Assembly (NCBI GenBank): GCA_045589595.1
Contig: JAZNPK010000002.1
Span: forward strand, 1-64,000
Origin: SIG77 sp045589595
GTDB taxonomy: Bacteria; Verrucomicrobiota; Lentisphaeria; Victivallales; UBA1829
DNA length: 64,000 nucleotides
Direction of reading: 5' to 3'
Part shown: piece by piece, positions 26,215-35,486 of the stretch
Layout of the letters: each line of letters starts with the position of its first letter
Numbering within the stretch: position 1 is the first letter of the stretch
Notes under the pieces: generated by a model
Database searches by the model: none
What the model was told of the DNA's origin: nothing
The model's input: only the letters and a program-made list of their open reading frames with translations
Translations under genes and position numbers: made by a program

Positions 26215-26331
26215 GCGCGGCAGGGACGCGGCAGGGCGGCAGCGCACCGCGCCGCCGCCCCGGTCTCCGGTGCGCCGTGGGGCGCACCGGAGACAGCCGG
26301 AACTTGTTCCGGCGCCGCGTCCCTGCCGCGC
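26215..26331. repeat. GC-rich cloverleaf element B
   Basis: A nested inverted repeat. The outer stem is 18 bp and perfect (26215-26232 with 26314-26331). It encloses three hairpins: 26234-26260 (7+4 bp with one A-C mismatch, loop ACC), 26263-26294 (14 bp perfect, loop GTGG) and 26296-26313 (7 bp perfect, loop CTTG). Linkers are 1, 2, 1 and 0 nt. It begins 18 nt after the hydrolase stop and lacks a T-tract. The rest of the 259-bp gap to the antiporter holds the antiporter promoter. Confidence 0.85.
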
Positions 26332-26377
26332 TGTATTTTGTGCGGATGAATTAAGGAAAATGTAAGCTGCCCGACAC

Positions 26378-26405
26378 TTGAAAAAATGGAGAAGTGGTGT
26401 ATATT
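26378..26405 (+). promoter_or_regulatory. Promoter of the antiporter gene
   Basis: TTGAAA (26378-26383) and TATATT (26400-26405) with a 16-nt spacer. Its position places the transcript start downstream of a possible GTG at 26394, which supports the ATG at 26457 as the real start. Confidence 0.6.
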
Positions 26406-26456
26406 AAAACCGACTTCTTTACAACCACAAAACATTTAAGTCAAGGCAAAACAGAA

Positions 26457-28625
26457 ATGTTGAATTTTCACTTGTCGGTCGTCCAGCAGATTGCGGTACT
26501 TGCGCTTCAGCTGGGGGTTATTATTTTTGCAGCAAAATTTTGCGGGGATCTTGCAAAAAAGTTGAAGATGCCCGCGGTGCTGGGTGAACTTTCTGCCGGT
26601 ATCCTGATCGGACCTTATGTGCTGGGTGGTATCGGGATCCCCCTGCACGGTCTGGAAGACGGTCTTTTTGCTGTGATGGAGACGGTGAAGGTGGCTGGTT
26701 CCGGTATTCTCGGTGCGGCTGAGATCCGGAATATAACATTTCAGGCGTATCATTCTTCTTTGTATGCGCTTGCCACACTGGGATCGATCCTGCTCCTCTT
26801 CATGTCCGGTCTGGAAACGGATCTGCGGATGTTTTTCCGTTATTCGCTGGTCGGCACGATCGTCGGTGTGGGCGGTGTGATTTTCTCCTTTGTGTTCGGT
26901 GCGATGGTGGGCGTTGTATTTCTGGATCTTTCCATCATGCATCCCTGTTGCCTGTTTCTGGGGATTTTGAGTACTGCCACCAGTGTGGGCATCACGGCGC
27001 GTATCCTGTCTGAAAAGAAAAAGATCGACACGCCGGAAGGTGTTACGATCCTTGCAGCCGCGGTGATCGACGACGTTCTGGGCATCATCTGTCTGGCGGT
27101 CGTCATGGGGATCGTTGCGGCGCCTGCCGGACAGGGTACGGACTGGGGTGCCATCGGTATGATCACACTGAAATGTGTCGGTTTCTGGCTGATCGCAACG
27201 GCGGTGGGTCTGATCCTTGCCCGCAGCATTGCAAAATTCCTCAAACTTTTCAAATCCCCCACGGTTTTTGCCACGCTCGCATTCGGTCTTGCACTGATCC
27301 TGGCGGGTATTTTTGAACAGAACGGTCTGGCGATGATCATTGGTGCGTATGTGATGGGCTTGAGCCTTTCCAAGACAGATATCTCTTTTGCGATCCAGCG
27401 TTCTCTGGAACCGGTTTATCACTTCCTCGTGCCGGTTTTCTTTGTGGTGATGGGTATGCTGGTGGACATCCGGGTGTTCGCGGATATGGATGTGCTGAAG
27501 ATCGGTCTTGTCTATTCGATCCTTGCCATCGCTGCAAAAGTCATCGGTTGTGCTTTGCCTTCTTTCTTTATGAATTTCAATATGATCGGTTCTCTGCGGA
27601 TCGGTGCCGGCATGGTCCCCCGTGGTGAAGTGGCATTGATCATTGCCGGTATCGGTATGGCGACTTATTACAACGGTGCGCCCATTCTGGACAGCAAGCT
27701 GTTCGGTATTGCCATCATTATGACGCTGGCGACCACGCTGCTTGCTCCGCCCCTGCTGAACTTCATGCTCGCAGTCGGCGGCAAAGGGGTCCGCAAAGAG
27801 GAAAAGGATATGACGGTAGTGCATACCCCCTTCCACTTCCCCTCGGTGATGGTGGCGGAATTTGTGCTGCGCCGTCTGACGGAAAACCTGAAAGCGGAAG
27901 GCTATATGCTGTCTCATCTCGATAAGGAGACCGGTATTCTTCAGATCCGCAAGGACAGACTTTCCTTTGCCATGAGTGCGGGCGTAACGGATCTGGAATT
28001 TGAATCCAATCCGGACGAAGTCCCGTTCATCAAAGCCTTGATGTTTGAAACGATCGTTGCGCTCCATCAGGATCTTGAAAATCTCAAGAAACTGGCGACG
28101 CCCGATGAAATGCGGAAAGATATTTTCAATCCGGAAGATGAATTTGCGCCTGAAAACAAAAAACAGCTTCAGAGTATGATCGAGAAGGGGATCGATCCCC
28201 GCTGTATCATTATGGAACTGGGCGCGACCACCAAAGAAGGTGTGATCCGGGAAATGATCGACAAGATCGCGGAATGCGGTCTGCTGCTGGATAAAGATCT
28301 TTGCGCCAAAGATGTGCTGGATCGGGAAAAAATCGTATCCACCTGCCTTCAGAACGGCGTGGCATTGCCCCACGGCAGAACAGATGGTGTGGACCGTCTG
28401 GTCGCCGCAGTCGGCTTGAGCCACAAAGGTTATGATTTCGACGCTATGGATGGTCAGCCCAGCAAGATCTTTGTGCTGTGTCTCAGCCCGAAACATTCTG
28501 ACGGACCCCATATTGAATTCATTGCCACGGTCGGTACCGTGCTGGCAAAACAGGAAAATATCGACAGTATCCTGGGTGCCGGAACGGCGGAAGATGTCTT
28601 CCGGATCATCGACGGCAAGAAATAA
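26457..28625 (+). CDS. CPA2 cation:proton antiporter fused to a PTS EIIA(Ntr)-type domain
   Basis: This 722-residue membrane protein has a KefB/CPA2 antiporter domain over residues 1-460 with about 12 hydrophobic segments (KMPAVLGELSAGILIGPYVL, TATSVGITARILSE, MVPRGEVALIIAGIGMATY). A cytoplasmic linker follows to about residue 570. A PTS EIIA type-2 domain over 575-722 keeps the phosphorylatable His in GVALPHGRTDGV. The fusion suggests that phosphorylation by HPr or a PTS-Ntr relay controls ion exchange. Substrate (Na+ or K+ against H+) cannot be told. It is followed 16 nt downstream by a metallohydrolase gene. Confidence 0.88.
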   Translation: MLNFHLSVVQQIAVLALQLGVIIFAAKFCGDLAKKLKMPAVLGELSAGILIGPYVLGGIGIPLHGLEDGLFAVMETVKVAGSGILGAAEIRNITFQAYHSSLYALATLGSILLLFMSGLETDLRMFFRYSLVGTIVGVGGVIFSFVFGAMVGVVFLDLSIMHPCCLFLGILSTATSVGITARILSEKKKIDTPEGVTILAAAVIDDVLGIICLAVVMGIVAAPAGQGTDWGAIGMITLKCVGFWLIATAVGLILARSIAKFLKLFKSPTVFATLAFGLALILAGIFEQNGLAMIIGAYVMGLSLSKTDISFAIQRSLEPVYHFLVPVFFVVMGMLVDIRVFADMDVLKIGLVYSILAIAAKVIGCALPSFFMNFNMIGSLRIGAGMVPRGEVALIIAGIGMATYYNGAPILDSKLFGIAIIMTLATTLLAPPLLNFMLAVGGKGVRKEEKDMTVVHTPFHFPSVMVAEFVLRRLTENLKAEGYMLSHLDKETGILQIRKDRLSFAMSAGVTDLEFESNPDEVPFIKALMFETIVALHQDLENLKKLATPDEMRKDIFNPEDEFAPENKKQLQSMIEKGIDPRCIIMELGATTKEGVIREMIDKIAECGLLLDKDLCAKDVLDREKIVSTCLQNGVALPHGRTDGVDRLVAAVGLSHKGYDFDAMDGQPSKIFVLCLSPKHSDGPHIEFIATVGTVLAKQENIDSILGAGTAEDVFRIIDGKK

Positions 28626-28641
28626 TCAGGAAGAACTGCCG

Positions 28642-29778
28642 ATGGAAGATCAGCACAGCTGCAATACCGGAAACAAACACAAACGCCTGAAACGTTTTAT
28701 TCTGATCCTGCTGTGTCTGATCTTTCTGCTGTTCCTGCCGGCCTGCTGGATCCACGGTATCATTGACCGTATGGGGGAACTGCCCGATCCCGCATCCTTC
28801 AACGGATTGGAGAATTTTTCCGACGGCACATTCAAAAATCAGGAACCCAATGTGGTGATCGTGTCCAAAGCGGTCAAAAAAAAGGGATTCCTGAAATTTC
28901 TGTTCCATTCGGACAACACTCCTTCGTTCCCGCTGCCCATGGCAAAGGACCGTTTCACCGATGTAAAACAGGATCTTGCGGTCTGCTGGCTGGGACATTC
29001 CTCTGTTATTTTTGAATTGGGCGGAAACTGCCGTTTCATCACCGATCCGGTTTTCGGCAATGCCGCGCCCGTTTCCTTTGCGGCACGCCGGTACGGTCCG
29101 CCGCCTTTTCCCAGAGAAGAACTGCCGCAACTGGATTTTATTCTGATCTCCCACGATCATTACGATCATCTGGAATACGATACGATCCGGTATTTCAGAG
29201 ATTCCGGTGTCCATTTCGTTACCGGACTGGGTGTCGGTGCCAGACTGCGCGGCTGGGGGATCGCTCCGGAGCGGATCCATGAACTGAACTGGCACGAAAG
29301 CGTCACCCTCGGCACGGCAAAGATCACAGCCGTTCCCTCCCGCCATTTTTCCGGCAGAACGCTGAAAGACAGATATAAAACGCTCTGGTCCTGCTGGGTC
29401 ATCGAAAACAACGGCAGACGGGTCTTTTTCGGCGGCGACAGTGCTTATGGAAAACATTTCAAAGCCATCGGCGAAAAATACGGTCCCTTCGATCTCGCCT
29501 GTATGGAGATCGATGCGTGGAATGAACGCTGGAAACACAATCACATGTTCCCTCACGAATTTCCTGTTGCGGCAGCCGAACTCAAGGCAAAGATCGGTAT
29601 GCCGATCCACTGGGCGGTGTTTGACCTTGCCGGTCATCCGTGGAAAGAATCCATTACCATGGTCACGGATGAAGCCCGGAAAGCGGGTCTGCCTCTGTTC
29701 ACGCCTATGATGGGCGCGATTGCCGTTCCCGGCGTCACTGAAACGCCTCAATGGTGGGCGGATCTGCCGGAAAAATAA
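28642..29778 (+). CDS. Membrane-anchored metallo-beta-lactamase fold hydrolase (NAPE-PLD/RomA-like)
   Basis: This 378-residue protein has an N-terminal membrane anchor (FILILLCLIFLLFLPACW), possibly a lipobox at LPAC, followed by an MBL-fold domain. Metal ligands are in ISHDHYDHLEYD near residue 173, and further motifs are GLGVGARLRGWGI, GGDSAYGKHF and MPIHWAVFDL. The layout matches the NAPE-phospholipase D/RomA group of phosphodiesterase-like hydrolases. It probably acts at the outer face of the inner membrane on a lipid or sugar-phosphate substrate. It is 16 nt downstream of the antiporter and converges with the GH2 gene at a 3-nt gap. Confidence 0.82.
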   Translation: MEDQHSCNTGNKHKRLKRFILILLCLIFLLFLPACWIHGIIDRMGELPDPASFNGLENFSDGTFKNQEPNVVIVSKAVKKKGFLKFLFHSDNTPSFPLPMAKDRFTDVKQDLAVCWLGHSSVIFELGGNCRFITDPVFGNAAPVSFAARRYGPPPFPREELPQLDFILISHDHYDHLEYDTIRYFRDSGVHFVTGLGVGARLRGWGIAPERIHELNWHESVTLGTAKITAVPSRHFSGRTLKDRYKTLWSCWVIENNGRRVFFGGDSAYGKHFKAIGEKYGPFDLACMEIDAWNERWKHNHMFPHEFPVAAAELKAKIGMPIHWAVFDLAGHPWKESITMVTDEARKAGLPLFTPMMGAIAVPGVTETPQWWADLPEK

Positions 29779-29781
29779 GGC

Positions 29782-32121
29782 TTATTTTTGAACGTTGATG
29801 GTCAGTTCAGCGGCTTGTGTCACGCCCGGAGCGGTCGCCGTCAGCGTCAGTGTACCGGCTTCTTTTCCGGCACGGAGGATCGCAAGACATCTTCCCGCGC
29901 AAGTGTGCCGCGTATCTGTTCCCCGGAACGGCTCCACCGATATCTGCGAACCGTTGTCCAGTGCTTCCAGCGAGCCGGATCCCGCAACCTGAAACTGTAC
30001 GGGCAGTGCGGCGTTCCGGACCCGTCTGCCGGAGCCATCCACCACGGTGCAGGTGACAAATGCCAGATCGTGACCGTCCGCTTTCAGCGGCGCGTCGTCA
30101 CAAACCGAAAGTTCGATTTTGCAGGGCGTCCCGGAGGTGAACAGACTTTCTTCCACCGTTCTGCCGTCCGCCGTTTTTCCGGTGACGCGCAGTTCGCCCG
30201 GTTCAAACACCACATCCCGGAACAGAATACGCTCGCCGTTCTGCCAGTCTGCCACTTTTCTGCCGTTGAGGAACAGTTCCCCCTGCGGACAGTTGGTGAT
30301 GATGCCAACGGACCGTGTTTCGCCGGGCGTGAAATCCCATCCGTTCAGGGCGATGTGGACCAGCGGCTCCTCCGGTTTCCAGACGGAACGGTAGAAATAA
30401 TAGCCGTCCTTGGGATAGCCGCAGATGTCGATGACGCCGAAATAGGCACTGCGTGAAGGATAATCGTAAGGCGTCATTTCCCCCAGATAATCCATACCGG
30501 TCCAGATGAACATCCCCATGACATAAGGGCGTTCCTCCACAGCGAGCCACGCCTGAAATCCGTAGTCCATGTGTTCAAACTGACGGGCATAATGAAGGGT
30601 GTCGCCGTATGTCTCCGTCTGTTCCGGCAGATCATCCATTCCCAGAGGACGCCGCGTCTGGGCGGAATAGCACTCCGTGATGACCATGGGCTGGGACGGA
30701 TGATGCTGACGGTAGCTGTCCATTTCTGCGGCGGTGGGGTAATTGTAGCCGCCCACATCCAGCACACTCACATTTTCGTGATTGATCTGCCAGGTCACAA
30801 CAGCGCAGGTCACTGCGCGGGTGCTGTCAAGATTATGGACCGTCTGCTGGAGATTGCCCGCAATATATTTGCCGTTGAACTTACTCATCTCCTTGACTTC
30901 ATTGCCGATACTCCAGAGGCAGATGGAGGGATGATTTCTGTCACGCAGCACGATCTGTTTCGCGTCCTGTTCCGAGCGGCGGTCAAACATGGCACTGTAA
31001 TAACGGACAAACTGACTTTGAAATTCCCCGTCGGATACCGGCGCAACACGCTGCGGTTCGCGCCATTCGTCAAAGAGCTCCGCCATGACCAGCAGCCCCA
31101 GTTCATCGCACAGATCCAGAAAGTTCGTGCCGAAGGGATTGTGTGCCGTCCGGACTGCGTTGCAGCCCATGCTTTTGACGATTTCCAGCTGACGCCGGAT
31201 GCCTTTTTCCGTACATGCCGCGCCCAATGCGCCCAGATCGTTGTGCAGGCAGACCCCGTTCAGACGGACTTTGCTGCCGTTCAGGATCAGCCCTTCATCG
31301 CTGCTGTATGTGAGGGTGCGGACGCCGAACCGGATCTCCGAGCGGTCCGCAACAGAGCCGTCTTCGTCCGTCAGCGTGCTGCGGAATGTGTAAAGATACG
31401 GCGTTTCCGGCGACCAGAGTTTGGCATCGGGGATCCGGAAACTCCGGTCCATCCAGACTTCCATCCCCGCCGGAATGGTGTGGGGATGCTCCGCATCCGC
31501 AACAATAGTCCCGTCCTGATCCGTGATCTGCTGACGGAGCAGAACGCGCCGCCGCGCAGATGTCAGATTTTTGATATGATATTCTGCGGAAACCGTTTCG
31601 CTGTCAACGGTCCGGATAAAGACCCCGGCGGCGGCAGGTGCGGGAATGACCACATTTTTTGAGCGCAGCTCCAGCGTTATATCCCGGTATAATCCGGCTC
31701 CGGCATACCAGCGGCAGACCGGGATGCGGGATTGATCCACAAAAATGGCGATCCGGTTGGTCCCGTGATCGTTCCAGTACGGCGTCAGATCCAGTTCCAC
31801 CGGCGCGAAGATCCATTCACTTGTCCCGGCACGATGTCCGTTGATGTAAATGGCCGCCACCCCTGCGATCCCGCCGGAACAGAGGACCGGACGCAAGCCG
31901 CCGCAGTCGCAGTCGATGGCGATCCGGTATCCGCCGGTCCCTTGAGGCAGATAGGCGTTCCGTGCGTAGGCATCGGGGCTGAACGGCTGTTCAACGGACC
32001 AGTCATGGGGCAGGGAGACGCTCCGCCAGGCAGAATCATCAAAATCCGGCAGATACATTTTTTCGTCCGGATCTGTGGTAAACTTCCAGCCGTCGTTCAG
32101 ATTCAGTGTTTTCAGCGCCAT
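29782..32121 (-). CDS. GH2 beta-galactosidase-like glycoside hydrolase
   Basis: This 779-residue enzyme has the GH2 layout: jelly-roll sugar-binding domain (LNLNDGWKFTTDPD, VSLPHDWSVEQPF), immunoglobulin-like domain, TIM barrel, then extra beta domains (from about residue 590). The acid/base Glu is in WSIGNEVKEMS near residue 405 and the nucleophile Glu in PMVITECYSAQ near residue 481. NAVRTAHNPFG is also conserved. No signal peptide, so it acts in the cytoplasm. It is last in an operon with three redox enzymes, suggesting a glycosylated substrate whose sugar or aglycone is also oxidised or reduced. Beta-galactosidase is the default; other beta-glycosides are possible. Confidence 0.88.
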   Translation of the reverse strand: MALKTLNLNDGWKFTTDPDEKMYLPDFDDSAWRSVSLPHDWSVEQPFSPDAYARNAYLPQGTGGYRIAIDCDCGGLRPVLCSGGIAGVAAIYINGHRAGTSEWIFAPVELDLTPYWNDHGTNRIAIFVDQSRIPVCRWYAGAGLYRDITLELRSKNVVIPAPAAAGVFIRTVDSETVSAEYHIKNLTSARRRVLLRQQITDQDGTIVADAEHPHTIPAGMEVWMDRSFRIPDAKLWSPETPYLYTFRSTLTDEDGSVADRSEIRFGVRTLTYSSDEGLILNGSKVRLNGVCLHNDLGALGAACTEKGIRRQLEIVKSMGCNAVRTAHNPFGTNFLDLCDELGLLVMAELFDEWREPQRVAPVSDGEFQSQFVRYYSAMFDRRSEQDAKQIVLRDRNHPSICLWSIGNEVKEMSKFNGKYIAGNLQQTVHNLDSTRAVTCAVVTWQINHENVSVLDVGGYNYPTAAEMDSYRQHHPSQPMVITECYSAQTRRPLGMDDLPEQTETYGDTLHYARQFEHMDYGFQAWLAVEERPYVMGMFIWTGMDYLGEMTPYDYPSRSAYFGVIDICGYPKDGYYFYRSVWKPEEPLVHIALNGWDFTPGETRSVGIITNCPQGELFLNGRKVADWQNGERILFRDVVFEPGELRVTGKTADGRTVEESLFTSGTPCKIELSVCDDAPLKADGHDLAFVTCTVVDGSGRRVRNAALPVQFQVAGSGSLEALDNGSQISVEPFRGTDTRHTCAGRCLAILRAGKEAGTLTLTATAPGVTQAAELTINVQK

Positions 32122-32135
32122 TTTGAATCTCCTTA

Positions 32136-33566
32136 TTATTTCCAGTTCCGGATCTTTTTCAGTTCTGCGGCTTCGGGGCGGTTTTTGTAAAATTCGTCCA
32201 GCGGATAACAGCCGGAGATCATACCGTGCCGCGGCGCGTTGGTACATTCGCCGAACGTGCGGCAGATGCGGCTCCGCTGCAATGGACGGTGTGCCAGAAC
32301 ATCAGCACAGAGTTCGGGATAGGACAACACCATTCTGCCGATACCCACAAAATCCGTCCAGCCGTTCGCCACGGAAAATTCTGCGGCATTGGGCAGATAT
32401 TCCTGCAGGCAGGTGTAGCCGGAGCCGACCGTGATGATGTCGGGACAGAGTTCTTTCAACCGGCGCATTGCCGCAATATGGCGTCCCACATTGTACAGCG
32501 GGTGTTCCGGCATTTTGTAGCCGTCGCTCACCGGATAGTAGGCGGGACGCTGCATGTGGACATTGTAATAGGGGCTGCCGATGGTGCCGCAGATCATACT
32601 GACGCCGTACTCCTGCATCAACCGGACGAGCCGGACGGTTTCCGTCAGATCCGGGTCCATGTCCATACCGGAACTGTCGCTGCCGAAAGCGTAGGGATAA
32701 GGTGTACTGTCGTCCCACTCCATCGGTTTGCCAATGCCGTCCTCACCTTTGATGAAGGGCTTGATGTCGAACAGACTGATGCGGGACGAGATCTCAAGAT
32801 CCTTCACCTGTTCCCGGATGCCCTCCGCGATCTCCCGGAAGAAACGGGTACGGTTTTCAAAGGAGCCGCCGTAACTGCCGGGACGGTCATACGCCGTGAG
32901 AAATTCATGTCCCAAATAGCCGTGCGCGTGTTTGATGTCGACAAAATCGAATCCGGCATCTCTGGCGATTTCCGCTGCGGAAATAAAGTGACGGACGATC
33001 TCCCCCACTTCCGCATCCGTCACAACATTGGACGCATCGTTGCCGAATTTTTTATCCAGAAGCGGATGACTGTACGCCGTCCGGGATTCCAGTTTATCCG
33101 CCCGGTTCGGGTGGGAATATCTGCCGGAATGAGTCAACTGCAGACCGATCCGCAGATCTTCTGCCGTGCCGTATTTGTTTTTGTGCGCAGTCCGCATCTC
33201 TTTACAGATCTGCGTCAGGGCTTCTTTCGTGTGATCAGCCACCAGCAGCTGATTGGGATTGCTTCTGCCGGAATGGATCACGGCGCCCGCTTCTGTGCCG
33301 TAGAGCAGCTTCGCCCCGCTTTCCGCAAAACGGAGCCAACGGCGGCGCGTAAATTCTCCCGGCGAACCGTCAGCCTCGCAGTCCCAGCCTTCCATCGGCA
33401 GGATCGCCCAGCGGTTGCCGATGGTCCTTCCGCAGTAAGACAGCGGCTGTGCCAGTGCGTCGGTTTTTTCGTCTTCAGCCAGTCCGAACCCGAACTGCTG
33501 TTCTTTTACGTATGCGGCGAATTCGGACAATGTCCGGAATGAAATGACTTTCGGATAATCTGCCAT
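32136..33566 (-). CDS. Old-yellow-enzyme type NADH:flavin oxidoreductase
   Basis: This 476-residue flavoprotein has a TIM barrel of the OYE type. RWAILPMEGWDCEADGSPGE near the N-terminus, RIGLQLTHSGRYSHPNR, FDFVDIKHAHGYLGHEFL and ENRTRFFREIAEGIREQ match the FMN and substrate sites of this family. It lacks the C-terminal FeS/FAD extension of 2-enoate reductases such as BaiCD. It lies 14 nt upstream of the GH2 gene and 13 nt downstream of the flavoprotein gene, so it is in one operon with both. Likely reaction is reduction of an activated C=C or the reverse; substrate unknown. Confidence 0.87.
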   Translation of the reverse strand: MADYPKVISFRTLSEFAAYVKEQQFGFGLAEDEKTDALAQPLSYCGRTIGNRWAILPMEGWDCEADGSPGEFTRRRWLRFAESGAKLLYGTEAGAVIHSGRSNPNQLLVADHTKEALTQICKEMRTAHKNKYGTAEDLRIGLQLTHSGRYSHPNRADKLESRTAYSHPLLDKKFGNDASNVVTDAEVGEIVRHFISAAEIARDAGFDFVDIKHAHGYLGHEFLTAYDRPGSYGGSFENRTRFFREIAEGIREQVKDLEISSRISLFDIKPFIKGEDGIGKPMEWDDSTPYPYAFGSDSSGMDMDPDLTETVRLVRLMQEYGVSMICGTIGSPYYNVHMQRPAYYPVSDGYKMPEHPLYNVGRHIAAMRRLKELCPDIITVGSGYTCLQEYLPNAAEFSVANGWTDFVGIGRMVLSYPELCADVLAHRPLQRSRICRTFGECTNAPRHGMISGCYPLDEFYKNRPEAAELKKIRNWK

Positions 33567-33579
33567 GATTCGATCAACC

Positions 33580-35484
33580 TTATGTATAAAGTTTACCGGT
33601 GCGGAAATCGCGCCAGATATTTTCAAACCAGCCATCCGGTTCGGGGACCGGGCGGCAATCCTGCCAGTGATGCACCGCAGTGCCGTCCGGCAGCCGTTCC
33701 GACAACAATGTTTTTGTGCGGAATGAGGGGTCTTCCGGAATGATCCGGCAATGGGGCAGGGCGGGATGTACCGCCGTCCCGGATGTGCTGTCCAGCACCA
33801 CCGCTCCGCCCCGTGAGCCGACGCCGTCCGTGATCTGCCGGAGAATGGCGGAGAGATAGACGGTCTGGGCAGTGAGCAGTTGTCTGTTCCGCAAAACTTC
33901 CGCCAGATCTTTTCCGTGAGGCGGCAGCGGCTGCATCTTCAGTTTTTCCAACTGCTGCTGTGCCTCCTGCAGTGCCTGTTCCGTGGCGGACCGTTCCCGG
34001 AGAAAGGCTCCGCTGCGGCTCATCCGTTTCTGGAAAAGATCCCGTTCCCGCTTCCAGTCCGGTGCAGCAATGCCGCCGGAGATGGTCCCGATGGAACGGA
34101 GTGCTTCCGCTTCTGCCGCTTCGGCTTCCGCCATATTGAGTTCAGCCGTTGTTCCGGCAATGTATTCAGCCGCCCGGAACGCGCCGACCTGACCGGCATT
34201 GAGTGCAGTGCCGCCGGGTCTGGTGACGCCGTGGGAGCCGTTGACTTCCCCAACCGGAAACAGACGGCTGATATTTTCCGACTGCCACCAGATATCCGCC
34301 GCCAGACCCCCGTTGTTGTGCTGGGCGCAGACGGCGATCTCCAGCGGTTCGGCAGTCAGGTCGATCCCATGATCCCGGTAAAGTGCAATGGCGGGCGCAT
34401 TGAGCAGTTCCAGCCGTTTCAGAGGTGTGTCCGCCCATGCGCCGGAACGGAACAGATAATCTTTCGTTTCCGGAGCAAGTTTTTCCGGATCAAGATCCGC
34501 CGGATCGGTCCGGTAGTCCAGAAAGACCCGGCGTTTCCGCTCCACGATCTCCCGGTTCACAAACAGATCCACCAGAGATGAGCCGGGCACATGTCCCGCC
34601 GCAAATGGCCATTGATACCCCTTCAGGAAAATGGCATCGTACATGGCGGAGGGCGTGGCAAAATATTCCCGCAGAAATTCATGTTCCGTTCCGTCGCTGT
34701 CCCGCGAAATGAACCGTGGCAGTACCTGCATATAACTGCCGGATACGTTCCAGCGGAATTTTACAGAGGCAAGCCCGAACTGGGATTCCGGCAGATTTCT
34801 GGCGACTGCTCCCGCTTCAAGAGCGATTCCGATGGCGCCCGTATGGACCGCCGGATAAACACTGCCGGCATAAAGTCCGCCGGGTCCGCCGACAGCAAAA
34901 ATCACATTGTCGGCAAAAACCGTTTCCAATGCGTCCGGACCTTTGGCTTTGGTGTTGACAAAGATCGCGCCGCAGCAGCGTTTGGATGATGTGACCAGCA
35001 GAGCAACTGCCACCCGTTTTTCTTTGACGGTGATCTCACGGCGTTTCAGTTCAGCCGTCAGAGCCAGACACATCTCGCGGGAAGTGTAGGGGCCGCAGCT
35101 GGTGGCACGCCGTTTCGGATCGTGATCCGTTTTGTAGCCGATGTGCTGTCCGAAAAGATCATGGGGAAAAGGTACACCCAGCGATACCAGATGATGAAAA
35201 GCCGCAGGCGATAATGCCGCTTCCACAAGCGCAATATCACCGTGAATGGAGCCGCCCGATGCCATATCACGCGCCATGGCACAGGGAGAATCCGCTTCCG
35301 TTCCGTACATGCCGAGTTTGTAATAGGTCTGTTTGTCACTGCCGGTATTGATGCTCGTTCCCATACGGAGTCCTTCCGTATAGACAGCCAGATCCGTGAT
35401 GCCCAGCGCATGAAGCCGCACCGCCGCCGCCAGACCCGCCGCACCGCTGCCGATCACCAATGTGTGAAGATGAAGTTTTGACAT
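33580..35484 (-). CDS. FAD-dependent oxidoreductase, fumarate reductase flavoprotein-like
   Basis: This 634-residue protein has the FAD-binding Rossmann motif VIGSGAAGLAAAVRLHALG at the N-terminus and the SdhA/FrdA-like layout, including an FAD segment GGTALNAGQVGAFRAAEYI near residue 420. The usual active-site His-Thr-Gly-Asn pattern of fumarate reductase is not obvious, so a different substrate is likely. There is no export signal. It overlaps nothing but sits 2 nt from the SDR gene and 13 nt from the OYE gene. Context suggests it passes electrons from a sugar or aglycone oxidation to or from the OYE partner. Confidence 0.8.
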   Translation of the reverse strand: MSKLHLHTLVIGSGAAGLAAAVRLHALGITDLAVYTEGLRMGTSINTGSDKQTYYKLGMYGTEADSPCAMARDMASGGSIHGDIALVEAALSPAAFHHLVSLGVPFPHDLFGQHIGYKTDHDPKRRATSCGPYTSREMCLALTAELKRREITVKEKRVAVALLVTSSKRCCGAIFVNTKAKGPDALETVFADNVIFAVGGPGGLYAGSVYPAVHTGAIGIALEAGAVARNLPESQFGLASVKFRWNVSGSYMQVLPRFISRDSDGTEHEFLREYFATPSAMYDAIFLKGYQWPFAAGHVPGSSLVDLFVNREIVERKRRVFLDYRTDPADLDPEKLAPETKDYLFRSGAWADTPLKRLELLNAPAIALYRDHGIDLTAEPLEIAVCAQHNNGGLAADIWWQSENISRLFPVGEVNGSHGVTRPGGTALNAGQVGAFRAAEYIAGTTAELNMAEAEAAEAEALRSIGTISGGIAAPDWKRERDLFQKRMSRSGAFLRERSATEQALQEAQQQLEKLKMQPLPPHGKDLAEVLRNRQLLTAQTVYLSAILRQITDGVGSRGGAVVLDSTSGTAVHPALPHCRIIPEDPSFRTKTLLSERLPDGTAVHHWQDCRPVPEPDGWFENIWRDFRTGKLYT

Positions 35485-35486
35485 GA

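Noticed and set aside
26215..26331. Cloverleaf elements as intrinsic terminators
   Set aside because: None is followed by a T-tract on either strand, while the true terminators in the window have 6-8 T after a simple hairpin. Effects on termination by another route are not excluded.
26394..26456. GTG at 26394 as the antiporter start
   Set aside because: A TTGAAA/TATATT promoter overlaps it, so the transcript would begin downstream; the ATG at 26457 also begins at the natural membrane domain.
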